Assembly: GCA_903861075.1 (NCBI GenBank)
Contig: CAIOSY010000127.1
Location: forward strand, 1-36,369
Length of the DNA stretch: 36,369 bases
Source: an uncultured Nitrosomonadales bacterium
GTDB taxonomy: Bacteria > Pseudomonadota > Gammaproteobacteria > Burkholderiales > Gallionellaceae
Direction of reading: 5' to 3'
Part shown: in pieces, positions 8,531-17,538 of the stretch
Numbering within the stretch: the stretch's first letter is position 1
How the letters are laid out: each line of letters opens with the position of its first letter
Translations under genes and position numbers: made by a program
Notes under the pieces: model-generated
Seen by the model: only the letters and a program-made list of their open reading frames with translations
Told to the model about the DNA's origin: nothing
The model's database searches: none

Positions 8531-9466
8531 ATGCGTCTGATTCTTGCTCCTATGGAGGGAATTGCAGATCATAGTCTGCGTGATATATTAACCCGCTTGG
8601 GCGGAATTGATTTTTGTGTGGCTGAGTTTGTGCGGGTGACCAATCATCTACTCACAGAAAAAGTGTTGTTGCGCACCGTGCCGGAGCTGGCGAATGGCGG
8701 TTGTACGCGCTCTGGTGTTCCGGTGCGTGTGCAATTATTGGGGAGCGACGCGCTGTGTCTTGCAGAAAATGCCGCGTTTGCTGCGGCAATGGGGGCACCC
8801 GGGATTGATATAAATTTCGGCTGTCCGGCGCCTATGGTTAATCGTCATGGGGGTGGCGCCGTATTGTTGGAATTTCCTGAAAAAATTCATGCCATTGTCC
8901 TTGCCGTACGCAGCGCAGTTCCCCGTCATATTCCTGTTACCGCCAAAATGCGTTTAGGTTTGTCAGACACTGCGATGGCGCTCGATTGCGCCCGTGCGAT
9001 TGAGTCGGGCGGCGCATGTGAAATCACGGTTCATGCCCGCACACGTTCAGATGGCTATCGCCCACCTGCACGCTGGGAATGGTTTTCACTTATCCGGCAG
9101 GCGATTAAACTGCCTGTCGTGGTTAACGGTGATGTTTGGACTCCTCGGGACTGTGAAGAAATACGTCAAATCAGCGGATGTGATGATGTGATGATAGGGC
9201 GGGGCGTCATTATTCGACCGGATCTGATACGTCGTATAAAAACCGGCGAAGATGCCCTTGCCTGGAACGCGTTGCTTCCCTGTGTGGCAGATTATTACGA
9301 TCAATTGTGTGCCAGAATGAAAGTCCGGCATGCGCCGGGGCGGCTTAAACAATGGTTAGGGATGATGCGTGTTGCGTATCCGGAAGCGCAGATGTTATAT
9401 CAACTACTGCGCGTAGAGCGAGATCCGATGATCATTAAAGAAATGCTCAATGCCAGCCGGATTTAA
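8531..9466 (+). CDS. dusC: tRNA-dihydrouridine synthase, DusC type
   Basis: A flavin enzyme that reduces uridine to dihydrouridine in the tRNA D-loop; the C subfamily acts on U16. The 311-residue protein starts with MRLILAPMEGIADHSLR, followed by CVAEFVRVTNHLL, which resembles DusC and not DusA or DusB. The catalytic cysteine lies in DINFGCPAPMVNRHGGGAVLL at C98. TAKMRLG, TVHARTR and VVNGDVW complete the flavin-barrel signatures. Shorter-family features such as the C-terminal GRLKQWLGMM also fit DusC. It is the last gene of the + strand cluster and converges on lpxH with a 29-base gap. Confidence 0.9.
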   Translation: MRLILAPMEGIADHSLRDILTRLGGIDFCVAEFVRVTNHLLTEKVLLRTVPELANGGCTRSGVPVRVQLLGSDALCLAENAAFAAAMGAPGIDINFGCPAPMVNRHGGGAVLLEFPEKIHAIVLAVRSAVPRHIPVTAKMRLGLSDTAMALDCARAIESGGACEITVHARTRSDGYRPPARWEWFSLIRQAIKLPVVVNGDVWTPRDCEEIRQISGCDDVMIGRGVIIRPDLIRRIKTGEDALAWNALLPCVADYYDQLCARMKVRHAPGRLKQWLGMMRVAYPEAQMLYQLLRVERDPMIIKEMLNASRI

Positions 9467-9490
9467 GTTATAAGCGCCGGGCGTAACAGT

Positions 9491-9503
9491 CGGCTTTAGC
9501 CGG
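9491..9503. terminator. Small hairpin between convergent dusC and lpxH
   Basis: CGGCTTTAGCCGG gives a short CGGCT/AGCCG stem overlapping the lpxH stop codon. It has only a minimal loop and no T-run, so it is at best a weak bidirectional terminator. No better candidate exists in the 29-base gap. Confidence 0.25.
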
Positions 9504-10290
9504 CAGGATAGGTTTCCCTGCGTATGTTGTTTTTATCAACGCGCAGAGCGTTCGCGCCGTTATCCCAATCCCCCAGTACCCAGCGTTCGCATAAATGATC
9601 GTCAACTAAATGTTCATGACGATATGCTCTATGGGTGTGGCCGTGAATCAGACGCGGATAATTATAATCTCGCAATAGATTCGCAACCGCACTGCTGTTG
9701 ACATCCATGATGTCGATATTTTTGTGTTGTTTTTCTATATTACTGCGTTTACGCAATTGTTCGATGTAGGTTTTTCGATCGATTAGAGGGCGGCTTAAAA
9801 ATTCCTTTTGGAATTGGGGCGCATTGACCTGATTGCGATAACGTTGATATTCAATATCATCGGTGCACAGTGTATCTCCATGGCTGAGTAGCGTGGGCGT
9901 ACCATACAAATCAAGTTGCGTCGGGTCGTTTAGTAAGGTTGCATTGCAGTGAGTGGCAAGTATCTCGCCCATCAATAAATCTCGATTGCCCCGCATGAGA
10001 TAGACGCGGGTTGCGTAAAGACTGCGCAATGCGCCGGTGACCTGCTGGAAAAATGGGTCATCCTTATCATCATCTCCTGCCCAATAGTCGAACAGATCCC
10101 CCAGAATATAAAGGGATTCTGCCTGGGGGGCTTTTGTGGCAATAAAATGTAAAAACGCCGCCATACTTTGGGTATGGCAGGCGCTTAAATGCAAATCAGA
10201 GATAAATAAGGAATGAGGGAGATCAGAGTTCGGTAAGCGCGGCGCAGCGTTGCCGGCCGCACCCTGAATTTTAAACTCTGAAGTTTGCAT
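9496..10290 (-). CDS. lpxH: UDP-2,3-diacylglucosamine diphosphatase LpxH
   Basis: LpxH hydrolyses UDP-2,3-diacylglucosamine to lipid X in lipid A synthesis at the inner membrane. The calcineurin-like metal site is complete: FISDLHL (D32, H34), ILGDLFDYWAGD, MRGNRDLLMG, LSHGDTLCTDD and LIHGHTHR. The start is taken at 10290, one base after the stop of the upstream gene, giving 264 residues. This adds some 24 residues before the first strand compared with E. coli LpxH. No closer start codon is available, so the extension may be real; it is encoded within a short inverted-repeat segment. LpxH following a cyclophilin gene is a common proteobacterial arrangement. Confidence 0.93.
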   Translation of the reverse strand: MQTSEFKIQGAAGNAAPRLPNSDLPHSLFISDLHLSACHTQSMAAFLHFIATKAPQAESLYILGDLFDYWAGDDDKDDPFFQQVTGALRSLYATRVYLMRGNRDLLMGEILATHCNATLLNDPTQLDLYGTPTLLSHGDTLCTDDIEYQRYRNQVNAPQFQKEFLSRPLIDRKTYIEQLRKRSNIEKQHKNIDIMDVNSSAVANLLRDYNYPRLIHGHTHRAYRHEHLVDDHLCERWVLGDWDNGANALRVDKNNIRRETYPAG

Positions 10291-10291
10291 C

Positions 10292-10885
10292 CTAGTTATT
10301 GACGAGTTCTGCCTTGGTGATGATGACATCGTCGCGAGGCACATCCTGATGGCCTGCATTGTTGCCGGTTTTTACTTTTTGGATGGCATCAACGACATCC
10401 ATACCTTCAATAACCTTGCCAAATACGCAGTAGCCCCATCCATCCTGACCCGGATAATTGAGGAAGCTGTTATCAGCGCCGGTGTTGATGAAAAATTGTG
10501 CTGTCGCAGAATGCGGATCGTTGGTACGTGCCATTGCGATGGTGTACTTGTCATTTTTGAGGCCGTTCTTGGCTTCGTTCTTGATCGGTGCATGGACCGA
10601 TTTTTGATTCATGCCGGGTTCAAAACCGCCACCTTGAATCATGAAACCGGGAATCACGCGATGAAAAATGGTGTTTTCAAAAAATCCAGCCTTAACGTAA
10701 TCAAGAAAGTTTTTGACGGTTTCGGGTGCTTTTTCAGCATCGAGTTGTAAAGTGATAACGCCGTGGTTGGTGTGTAGTTTTACCATGATTTTTTTGCCTT
10801 GAGTTGATGAATTGTGAAGAGGGGATGCATAGCAAAATTGCATTGCGCAGCATAAAGAAAACAAGAGGATGAGAAACTTTTTCAT
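10292..10885 (-). CDS. Exported peptidyl-prolyl cis-trans isomerase (cyclophilin)
   Basis: A cyclophilin that speeds cis/trans isomerisation of prolyl bonds. The catalytic core has [39 protein letters not shown] and [17 protein letters not shown]. From the ATG at 10885 the protein is 197 residues with a clear signal peptide ([20 protein letters not shown]), so it would act in the periplasm like PpiA. This start lies one base after the stop of the L,D-transpeptidase gene (TAAAATG), supporting coupling. An internal ATG at 10786 would give a cytoplasmic PpiB-type protein starting MVKLHTNHG, so dual starts are conceivable. lpxH follows immediately. Confidence 0.92.
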   Translation of the reverse strand: MKKFLILLFSLCCAMQFCYASPLHNSSTQGKKIMVKLHTNHGVITLQLDAEKAPETVKNFLDYVKAGFFENTIFHRVIPGFMIQGGGFEPGMNQKSVHAPIKNEAKNGLKNDKYTIAMARTNDPHSATAQFFINTGADNSFLNYPGQDGWGYCVFGKVIEGMDVVDAIQKVKTGNNAGHQDVPRDDVIITKAELVNN

Positions 10886-10886
10886 T

Positions 10887-12044
10887 TTAAACAGTGCCTT
10901 CGTAAACGATTTTCCAACGGTTATTTTGCTTTATCCAGTATTGGCGTTTTGTTGAATGATGAGTCAAGTTATTGCTGCCATAATCTTGTTGGAAATTAAC
11001 GACGACCATGCCCGGTTGTTCCGGATAGTTGAACATACTCAGTTGGGATAAACTCAGCTTGACCCATTTTTTACTACTGTTGAATGTTTTTCGCTGACGT
11101 GACCAGGCGGTAAAATCGATGCTTTCACTGCTAAAGTTGCTCGCATAATGCGCAAGATAGGCCTCGTTATTCATACTGGCCCAATCACGACGCCATAGCT
11201 CGATTTCATTGAGTAATGCGGTGCGATCAATTTGATCGGCATTGCTGATAACGGCCATTTTGTTGGTAATAATGACGGGCGTTATACCCACTTGCAAGTA
11301 TGGAGCCAGTTTTGTCAGGTCGTCATTATTTAATACCACGCAGCCGTTGCTTGCACGCGGAGGACGCGTGTAGGTATCGCTAGGCGTGCCATGTAACCAG
11401 ATGCCATTTCCGGTGCGATTGTTTTTCTTGTCCCATTCATTAGGGTAACTTAGCGGGAACGCTCCGCTGCCATACATATCAGCTAATTGCTTTTTGGGTA
11501 AATTTGCCTGGATGAAATAGACGCCTATAGGCGTGCGTTTGTCTCCAGACACTATTTTTTCTGTGCCTAGTTTCCCTATGGTTACATAAAAATCGGTTAC
11601 ATAACGGGGTTCGCCCTTGATGTTTTCATACACGTATAACGTCGATCGGCTGGTATCTACCACCAGGGCGTATTTCTGTTGCTCATTGAGTTGCCACAGA
11701 TAACCCGGGTGCTGTGTAGGGGCAATAGATTGAGTCCGTTGCAAACGAACGCGTGCCTCATCCCGCAGATCTTCAATCTTGTCGCTGGAGGCATTCGCTG
11801 CACTGCCAAAGCCGGTTATTTGTCCCGCTTTTGCCATTAACAAATCGCCTTTAACTAATTGCGCGAGTTTGTAATTAGGGTTAACACGCAGCAGACTGTC
11901 CACTTCGTTCATTGCAATATCTAAATGGTTGTTTTTTATCGCCATTAAGCTATTTGCCAGTTTTATTTCAGTGGAGCGCGAATCCGTTTCGGCTTGAGCT
12001 GTGCCTATCAATGTGCAAAAGAACAAGAGGATAAACAGTTTCAT
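10887..12044 (-). CDS. L,D-transpeptidase with C-terminal NTF2-like domain
   Basis: A YkuD-family enzyme expected to cross-link peptidoglycan or attach proteins to it in the periplasm. A signal peptide ([18 protein letters not shown]) leads into a short helical, TPR-like stretch. The YkuD domain spans about residues 120-255, with [26 protein letters not shown]218 in HGTPSD and the catalytic C235 in SNGCVVL; the family's usual SHGC has Asn here in place of His. From about 275 to the end comes an NTF2/SnoaL-like domain ([18 protein letters not shown], final WKIVYEGTV) that resembles the C-terminus of the preceding gene. The start overlaps that gene's stop (TAATG). Substrate unknown. Confidence 0.88.
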   Translation of the reverse strand: MKLFILLFFCTLIGTAQAETDSRSTEIKLANSLMAIKNNHLDIAMNEVDSLLRVNPNYKLAQLVKGDLLMAKAGQITGFGSAANASSDKIEDLRDEARVRLQRTQSIAPTQHPGYLWQLNEQQKYALVVDTSRSTLYVYENIKGEPRYVTDFYVTIGKLGTEKIVSGDKRTPIGVYFIQANLPKKQLADMYGSGAFPLSYPNEWDKKNNRTGNGIWLHGTPSDTYTRPPRASNGCVVLNNDDLTKLAPYLQVGITPVIITNKMAVISNADQIDRTALLNEIELWRRDWASMNNEAYLAHYASNFSSESIDFTAWSRQRKTFNSSKKWVKLSLSQLSMFNYPEQPGMVVVNFQQDYGSNNLTHHSTKRQYWIKQNNRWKIVYEGTV

Positions 12045-13159
12045 TAGTACGCCCGCTCTTCCTGAACTAACCAGTTGCCAGACGATTTAACCATCACCAT
12101 GGTTTTCGTCCCTTCTGCTTTGAAATGGCTGGCGCGATAATCCTGATGGAATTTTACGGTAACGTGTGTGCTGTCATTGATATTAACAATCACGTTACTT
12201 ACATTGACGTCGATATGTTTTGGTTTGCTGATGCGGTCGCGACGGGTCGCAGCCCAGTTAGTACGGGTTTCACCATTGGGTGTTTTAAAGTCGCTGGCAT
12301 AGAATGACAGGTATTTTTTAACGTTCTGCGCAGCCCAGGCCGCAGCCCAGGATTCGAGTGTGTTTTGTACTTCACGCGATTGATCTGCTACGACAGGTTT
12401 TAAAGCTTTGGTCGGTTTTACTGCATCAGCAAGCTTCGTGACTTCAGGTTTTTTTACGACTTCAACCGGTTTTATCACTTCCGGTAGTTTTTCCACTCCA
12501 ATTGGTTTTACTATTGCAGGCGGTTTGAGTGTGTTGCTGGCGATTTTAGCGGGCGTTTCATTCGTGGCGGGAGCGGGTTTCGTGCTATCAGCTTGTATGG
12601 AGTTCAGGAAATTTCCTGCACTCGCAGGTTTAGTGCGCGATTTGTCGGAAACTAATTCTTGTATCATTGCCAGTTTAGCTTGGGTTGCCGTGTTACTGCT
12701 ATCGAGTTGTAAGGCGCGGTCATAGGCCAGGCTGGCCATCTTGGCATAAATAACGCCCAGATTTTCCTGTGCGGTCGCATAGCTGGGATGCGTCCCTATC
12801 GCCATTTCTAGTGCTGATTTTGCCTTGTCATATTGGGATAGTCCGGCATAGAGTGCAGCGAGATTGTTATAGGGTTCAGGTAAGTTGGGGTAATCCTTAG
12901 TCAGTTCAGTATAAATTATGATGGCTTCATGGGTTTTCCCCTGTTCAGATAAAATCAGTCCCTTTAGAAAGCGACCCTGGATATCCTTGGGTTTGTTGAC
13001 TAACCAACTATTTACTTTTGTCAGAGCCTGGTTTGCTTTCCCCAGTTTTCTAAGTTGGCGTGCGTCCTGGAGTTCATCCGCGCACAAATTCAAACTCAGT
13101 AGCAGCGTGCTAATGAAGAGCGCAGTCGCCAAGAGCGTTAAACGGTTTAATAGATTCAT
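12044..13159 (-). CDS. Exported TPR protein with proline/lysine-rich linker and NTF2-like C-terminus
   Basis: No named homologue is recognised. The 371-residue protein has an N-terminal signal sequence or anchor ending near NLCADE, then TPR-type helical repeats to about residue 165 (GRFLKGLILSEQGKTHEAI, EPYNNLAALYAGLSQYDKAKSALEMA). A low-complexity linker of about 90 residues follows, with repeated KP-x-EV-x-K units, suitable for spanning the periplasm or peptidoglycan. The last ~105 residues (LESWAAAWAAQN, YLSFYASDF, final WLVQEERAY) form an NTF2-like domain paralogous to that of the downstream L,D-transpeptidase. It is the first gene of the four-gene minus-strand operon. An organising or scaffold role for the transpeptidase is inferred. 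Confidence 0.8.
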   Translation of the reverse strand: MNLLNRLTLLATALFISTLLLSLNLCADELQDARQLRKLGKANQALTKVNSWLVNKPKDIQGRFLKGLILSEQGKTHEAIIIYTELTKDYPNLPEPYNNLAALYAGLSQYDKAKSALEMAIGTHPSYATAQENLGVIYAKMASLAYDRALQLDSSNTATQAKLAMIQELVSDKSRTKPASAGNFLNSIQADSTKPAPATNETPAKIASNTLKPPAIVKPIGVEKLPEVIKPVEVVKKPEVTKLADAVKPTKALKPVVADQSREVQNTLESWAAAWAAQNVKKYLSFYASDFKTPNGETRTNWAATRRDRISKPKHIDVNVSNVIVNINDSTHVTVKFHQDYRASHFKAEGTKTMVMVKSSGNWLVQEERAY

Positions 13160-13345
13160 TGTTGATTCAGGTCGGATGAAAATGGTTGATGCTGTACGCT
13201 AACGCAAAGTGTTTTTGATTCTACCAAAAAAGCTCTCGTTTTACACCGTTAATATAACTCGATACTTTTCCTGTGAGGCTGTGGCTGTTTTTTCGGGTAA
13301 AATCAGCGCTTATGATCGTTCAACCTTGATACAAGAGAGTTCAGT
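13160..13345. promoter_or_regulatory. Divergent intergenic region between the TPR-LDT operon and glnS
   Basis: About 186 bases separate the two divergent units and must hold both promoters. On the plus strand a TAAAAT-like -10 at 13299-13304 lies about 45 bases before glnS, without a clear -35. On the minus strand a TAGAAT box near 13220-13225 has a weak TGTAAA 16 bases upstream. Both are guesses from box similarity. The glnS ribosome binding site is the AGAGAG a few bases before its ATG. Confidence 0.3.
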
Positions 13346-15004
13346 ATGAACAGTACGCCTGTTGCAGCATCCAATTTCATCCGTACCATCATTGATGGTG
13401 ATCTGGCCAGTGGAAAACACGCTAGCATAGTGACGCGTTTCCCGCCTGAGCCTAACGGTTATCTGCATGTTGGGCACGCTAAGTCTATTTGCCTTAATTT
13501 TGGTCTGGCGCAGGATTATCAGGGTAAGTGCAATCTTCGCTTTGATGATACGAATCCTGAGAAAGAAAGTGAAGAATATGCACTTTCCATTCAAGAAGAC
13601 GTTCGTTGGCTGGGCTTTGCCTGGGAAGGGTCTGTGCATTGGGCATCGGATTATTTTGATGATCTTTATAACTTTGCCGTAGAACTTATCAACAAAGGTT
13701 TAGCTTATGTTGATGATTTGTCGCCTGAACAAATGCGTGAATATCGTGGCACCCTGACTCAAGCGGGACGCAACAGTCCGAACCGTGATCGTGCACCAGC
13801 TGACAATCTCGATTTATTTGCGCGCATGAAAGCCGGTGAATTTGCCGATGGTGCGATGGTGTTGCGTGCCAGGATCGATATGGCATCTCCAAATATGAAT
13901 ATGCGTGATCCTGCAATTTACCGCATACGCCGCGCTCATCACATCCGCACCGGGGATCAGTGGTGTATATATCCCATGTATGACTACACACATTGCATCT
14001 CAGATGCCCTGGAAGGTATCACCCATTCCATTTGTACACTGGAATTTGAGGATCACAGACCGTTGTATGACTGGGTGTTGGATAATCTTTCTATTACGTG
14101 TCATCCGCGTCAATACGAATTTTCGCGTCTGGAATTGCAATACACTATTACCAGTAAACGAAAATTGCTTAATTTGGTGAATGAAAACAAAGTGTTAGGC
14201 TGGGATGATCCTCGTATGCCAACGATTTCCGGTATGCGCCGTCGCGGTTACACGCCTGAGGGGATACGGGAATTTTGCCGTCGTATCGGTGTATCCAAGA
14301 GCACTAATAATGTGGATATGGCCATTATGGAAGGTGCGATACGCGAGGATCTGGAAGCGCGTGCGCCACGTGTGGTGGCGGTGATCAATCCGCTCAAGGT
14401 AATTATCACCAATTATGAAGGTGCAACTGAGCGTGAGGCTGATTTTCATCCCCAGCATCCCGAATTTGGCAAACGACGGGTGGCTTTGAGTTCTACGCTG
14501 GTCATTGAAGCGGATGATTTTGCGGAAGTTCCGCCTGCAGGCTGGAAACGTCTGACACTGGGTGGCGAAGTTCGTCTGCGCCACAGCTATGTGATGCGCT
14601 GCGATGAGGTGATCAAGGATGCTGACGGCAAGGTCATTGAGTTACGTTGCAGTATAGATCATGCCACCCTGGGCAAGAATCCGGAAGGTCGTAAGGTCAA
14701 AGGGGTGATACATTTTTTGTCATGCCAACATGCGCTGCCTGCCGAGATCCGGCTTTATGACCGCTTATTTACGGTCTCCGAACCGGATGCAGATAAAGAT
14801 GTTAATTTCTTTGACTATTTGAATCCGGAATCGCTGACCGTTGTGCAGGGCTTTGTTGAAGCGGTCGTGCAGGATGCAGCGACTGAGACTCGTTATCAGT
14901 TTGAGCGACTGGGCTATTTCTGCACGGACAGACGTGATCATCAACCCGGCGGTAAACTGGTATTTAATCGCACCGTGACGCTTAAAGATTCCTGGATAAA
15001 ATAA
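13346..15004 (+). CDS. glnS: Glutaminyl-tRNA synthetase
   Basis: GlnS charges tRNA-Gln with glutamine. The 552-residue class I enzyme has [17 protein letters not shown] with the HIGH motif as HVGH (residues 41-44), [11 protein letters not shown] for the acceptor/ATP region, and the KMSKS loop as TSKRK (269-273), close to the MSKRK seen in E. coli GlnS. The C-terminal anticodon-binding beta-barrels include [13 protein letters not shown] and KGVIHFL. This separates it from GltX. The start ATG has AGAGAG upstream. cysS follows after 20 bases in the same direction, probably co-transcribed. Confidence 0.97.
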   Translation: MNSTPVAASNFIRTIIDGDLASGKHASIVTRFPPEPNGYLHVGHAKSICLNFGLAQDYQGKCNLRFDDTNPEKESEEYALSIQEDVRWLGFAWEGSVHWASDYFDDLYNFAVELINKGLAYVDDLSPEQMREYRGTLTQAGRNSPNRDRAPADNLDLFARMKAGEFADGAMVLRARIDMASPNMNMRDPAIYRIRRAHHIRTGDQWCIYPMYDYTHCISDALEGITHSICTLEFEDHRPLYDWVLDNLSITCHPRQYEFSRLELQYTITSKRKLLNLVNENKVLGWDDPRMPTISGMRRRGYTPEGIREFCRRIGVSKSTNNVDMAIMEGAIREDLEARAPRVVAVINPLKVIITNYEGATEREADFHPQHPEFGKRRVALSSTLVIEADDFAEVPPAGWKRLTLGGEVRLRHSYVMRCDEVIKDADGKVIELRCSIDHATLGKNPEGRKVKGVIHFLSCQHALPAEIRLYDRLFTVSEPDADKDVNFFDYLNPESLTVVQGFVEAVVQDAATETRYQFERLGYFCTDRRDHQPGGKLVFNRTVTLKDSWIK

Positions 15005-15024
15005 AACGCCCCGTTAAGGTATAT

Positions 15025-16407
15025 ATGTTAAAAATTTATAACACCCTCGCCCGCGAAAAGCAGGAATTTGTTCCGATTGAAGTCAATAAAGTTCGTATGT
15101 ATGTCTGCGGCATGACGGTTTACGACTATTGTCATCTCGGTCATGCACGGGTGATGGTGGTGTTTGACCTGATCTATCGCTGGTTTAAAGCGAACGGCTT
15201 CGATGTGACTTATGTTCGCAATATTACCGATATCGACGATAAGATCATACGCCGCGCGGCTGAAAACAAGGAGTCTATTCATCAGTTAACTCAGCGGTTT
15301 ATCGATGCGATGCATGTGGATGCGGATGCGCTGGGCGTTATGCGTCCCGATCATGAGCCGCGAGCCACGCAATTTGTCGGGGAAATGCTGGATATGATTG
15401 CAAAGCTGGAAGTCAATGGTTTGGCCTACCAAGCGGCAGATGGCGATGTAAATTTTTCGGTGCGCAAGTTTGATGGCTATGGCAAGTTGTCTGGTAAATC
15501 GCTGGAAGACTTGCGTGCAGGCGAGCGTGTCGAGGTGACGACAGATAAGAATGACCCTCTGGATTTCGTGTTGTGGAAACATGCCCGTGAGGATGAAGCC
15601 GAAGAAGTGAAGTGGGATTCCAAGTGGGGGCGAGGTCGTCCCGGCTGGCATATCGAATGTTCTGCGATGGGTTCCAGCTTGCTGGGCGAGCATTTTGATA
15701 TACATGGCGGCGGGGCGGATTTGCAGTTTCCTCATCACGAAAATGAAATAGCCCAGTCTGAGGGCGCGCATCAGTGTCGTTCTGTCAATTACTGGATGCA
15801 CAACGGTTTTGTGCGCGTGGACAATGAAAAAATGTCCAAGAGTCTGGGTAATTTTTTCACGATACGCGATGTATTGAAGCAATATGATGCGGAAGTGGTG
15901 CGCTTTTTTATCCTGCGCGCCCATTATCGCAGCCCGCTCAATTATTCCGATGCGCATCTGGACGATGCTAAAAAAGCGCTGGATCGCTTGTACACGGCGC
16001 TCAAGTCGGGCGTGGACAATGGGGATCTGTTAGTCGACTGGACGGCACCTTATCCTGCACGTTTCAAGGCGGCGATGGATGATGACTTCAATACGCCTGA
16101 AGCCGTGGCGGTTTTATTCGATCTGGCAAATGAAGTGAATCGCGGTCAGTCTATGGAGTTGGTCTGGCAACTTAAGGCGCTGGGCGCTGTGCTGGGTTTG
16201 CTTGAGCGAGATCCACTGGTTTTTTTGCAAGGTGGTACGGGTGTGCAAGCATCAGATGAGGCTATGATCGCCACGCAAATCATTGCGCGTAACGCGGCCA
16301 AGCTGGCTAAAGATTACGCAGAGGCAGACCGTATCCGCAAAGCGCTTTTGGCTGATGGCATCGTATTGGAAGACAGTGCGGCCGGAACCCATTGGCGGCG
16401 GGCATAG
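15025..16407 (+). CDS. cysS: Cysteinyl-tRNA synthetase
   Basis: CysS charges tRNA-Cys. The 460-residue protein has the zinc ligand C28 in [13 protein letters not shown] at 37-40 as the HIGH motif, the further zinc residues in HIECSAMG and [14 protein letters not shown], and KMSKSLGN starting at K269. FHIHGGG-type text appears as [18 protein letters not shown]. Length and order of motifs are standard. The ATG at 15025 is preceded by TAAGGT. It lies 20 bases after glnS and its 3' end converges on the J-like gene. Confidence 0.97.
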   Translation: MLKIYNTLAREKQEFVPIEVNKVRMYVCGMTVYDYCHLGHARVMVVFDLIYRWFKANGFDVTYVRNITDIDDKIIRRAAENKESIHQLTQRFIDAMHVDADALGVMRPDHEPRATQFVGEMLDMIAKLEVNGLAYQAADGDVNFSVRKFDGYGKLSGKSLEDLRAGERVEVTTDKNDPLDFVLWKHAREDEAEEVKWDSKWGRGRPGWHIECSAMGSSLLGEHFDIHGGGADLQFPHHENEIAQSEGAHQCRSVNYWMHNGFVRVDNEKMSKSLGNFFTIRDVLKQYDAEVVRFFILRAHYRSPLNYSDAHLDDAKKALDRLYTALKSGVDNGDLLVDWTAPYPARFKAAMDDDFNTPEAVAVLFDLANEVNRGQSMELVWQLKALGAVLGLLERDPLVFLQGGTGVQASDEAMIATQIIARNAAKLAKDYAEADRIRKALLADGIVLEDSAAGTHWRRA

Positions 16408-16448
16408 TGGGTTTTTATCCAGAAAACACCTGAATTTCCAGTGGGAAT

Positions 16449-16464
16449 GATAGGCTGGTTTTTT
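16449..16464 (+). terminator. Possible terminator after cysS
   Basis: About 40 bases after the cysS stop, a weak stem (CCAG near 16439 with CTGG at 16454-16457) is followed by a run of six T at 16458-16464. The stem is short with a long loop, so this is only a candidate. Confidence 0.3.
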
Positions 16465-16521
16465 CGCCGTTGGAAATCCGGGTGATTTTTCATTATTAAA
16501 ATCTGCCGCAACAATCTGGCT

Positions 16522-16537
16522 CAGACTTTAAAGTCTG
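16522..16537. terminator. Perfect palindrome just after the minus-strand gene
   Basis: CAGACTTTAAAGTCTG is a perfect 16-base palindrome lying two bases beyond the stop codon of the minus-strand gene at 16540 and downstream of convergent cysS. It can form a six-pair stem with a TTAA loop and has a short TTT on the plus strand. It may serve as a bidirectional transcription end or mRNA 3' end hairpin. Confidence 0.45.
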
Positions 16538-16539
16538 TT

Positions 16540-17076
16540 TCAGGCGCTTACCGCACGCATTCTGTCGATTTTCTCGATGGCAGCTTGATAGAGATCATGG
16601 TCGGAATCAGGGTTGTTGCGGTCTGGATGATGGGCGCTACGAATCTTTTTCAGTTTAGTCATGCAGTCTGGCAGATCATGCACACGGGTCACCCGATCAC
16701 CGTTTTTTTCCATCACACGCTGGAGCTCAGCTTCCGCCCCATCGCGTGTGTCATATAATTTTTTACTGCCCAGACGCCAACCATCCTGGTTTTTGCGCGG
16801 GGATAGCTTTTCCTTGCCATCAAACCAGATCCATCTGCCGGTATCGGGATCCATTTCAAAATTAATGGTGGTGATGGCGTAGGTGTAAACAGGCGGCTCG
16901 ATGTCCGTGGCGAAGAGATTGATGACCTTGCCGACCGTTCCCACAGTCACAAGGTAATATGCGCCTGCTTCATGCGGACAGAATCCGCTGCTGTGCGTTG
17001 ATGCCGGTTTGATGTCGTTACTTGCAGCATTCATTTCAGCCATGCGGCGGAGTGCTTTTCGTTGTGCGTTGGTCAC
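16540..17076 (-). CDS. Orphan protein with C-terminal J-domain-like HPD motif
   Basis: The 178-residue protein is not recognised as a named family. It starts at a GTG with AAGGAG seven bases upstream. There is no signal peptide or membrane segment. The middle (GKVINLFATDIEPPVYTYAITTINFEMDPDTGRWIWFDGKEKL) looks like a compact beta-rich domain. The last 45 residues are helical and contain LKKIRSAHHPDRNNP (HPD at 150-152) followed by YQAAIEKIDRMRA, as in helices II-III of a J-domain. If functional it could stimulate a DnaK, but the region is short for a complete J-domain. Its leader contains a strong hairpin (17110-17138). Confidence 0.65.
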   Translation of the reverse strand: MTNAQRKALRRMAEMNAASNDIKPASTHSSGFCPHEAGAYYLVTVGTVGKVINLFATDIEPPVYTYAITTINFEMDPDTGRWIWFDGKEKLSPRKNQDGWRLGSKKLYDTRDGAEAELQRVMEKNGDRVTRVHDLPDCMTKLKKIRSAHHPDRNNPDSDHDLYQAAIEKIDRMRAVSA

Positions 17077-17109
17077 TGGTATTGCTCCTTATATTAGTTA
17101 AAACCCACC

Positions 17110-17138
17110 GGGTTCACCCCTTGTTTAAGGGGTCACCC
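17110..17138 (-). promoter_or_regulatory. Hairpin in the leader of the J-like gene
   Basis: On the minus strand the sequence folds as GGGT, small internal loop, CCCCTT, AAAC loop, AAGGGG, small internal loop, ACCC. It begins about 34 bases before the GTG start and does not include the AAGGAG ribosome binding site. It may stabilise the leader or regulate translation; there is no T-run, so it is not a terminator. Confidence 0.45.
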
Positions 17139-17235
17139 GCTGGACTCCTGGATCGCTAAAACAGCGTCGAAGCGATTTTGCGATCGAGTCATTTTTGAAC
17201 TCATCGTCGCTGACGGTTAGAGACTGATCCGCTCG

Positions 17236-17264
17236 AAAAAAAAGGCCACCTCAAAGGATGGCCT
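17236..17264 (-). terminator. Strong rho-independent terminator, minus strand
   Basis: On the minus strand: AGGCCATCC, loop TTTGA, GGTGGCCT, then eight T (17243 down to 17236). The stem has eight pairs with one bulged T. Any minus-strand transcript coming from the pilus operon or from a promoter in the upstream gap would end here, insulating the J-like gene. Confidence 0.8.
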
Positions 17265-17383
17265 AATTGCCTACTTTGTTTGATACCCCGCGTGGAATTT
17301 AAAACTATGACCTGACAGTTAAGGGCCGTATTTTTAAGTTGCTATTGGAGCGTCAATCAATCAATTAAATAAATTAAATCAAT
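17236..17383 (-). ncRNA. Candidate small RNA ending at the minus-strand terminator
   Basis: A perfect TATAAT on the minus strand (17390-17395) lies about 150 bases before the strong terminator, and no coding frame exists between. A transcript from about 17383 to 17236 would be about 148 nucleotides. The weakness is that no -35 box sits at 16-18 bases; TTTACA is present but only 10 bases upstream of TATAAT. It may equally be just the 3' untranslated part of the prepilin transcript. Confidence 0.25.
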
Positions 17384-17538
17384 GGCATGATTATACTGCA
17401 CCTGATGTAAATATGCTGCATATTGCCGAGTCTAGTTCAGGAAATAACAAAATACAAGCCATAATCTTTAAAACCTCAGTTCAATCCGCATCAATGATTG
17501 CAAAAGCATAGCTCTTAGCAGGAATTGAATAATTTCAT

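Noticed and set aside
15286-15957. 223-codon minus-strand frame within cysS
   Set aside because: Antisense shadow of cysS.
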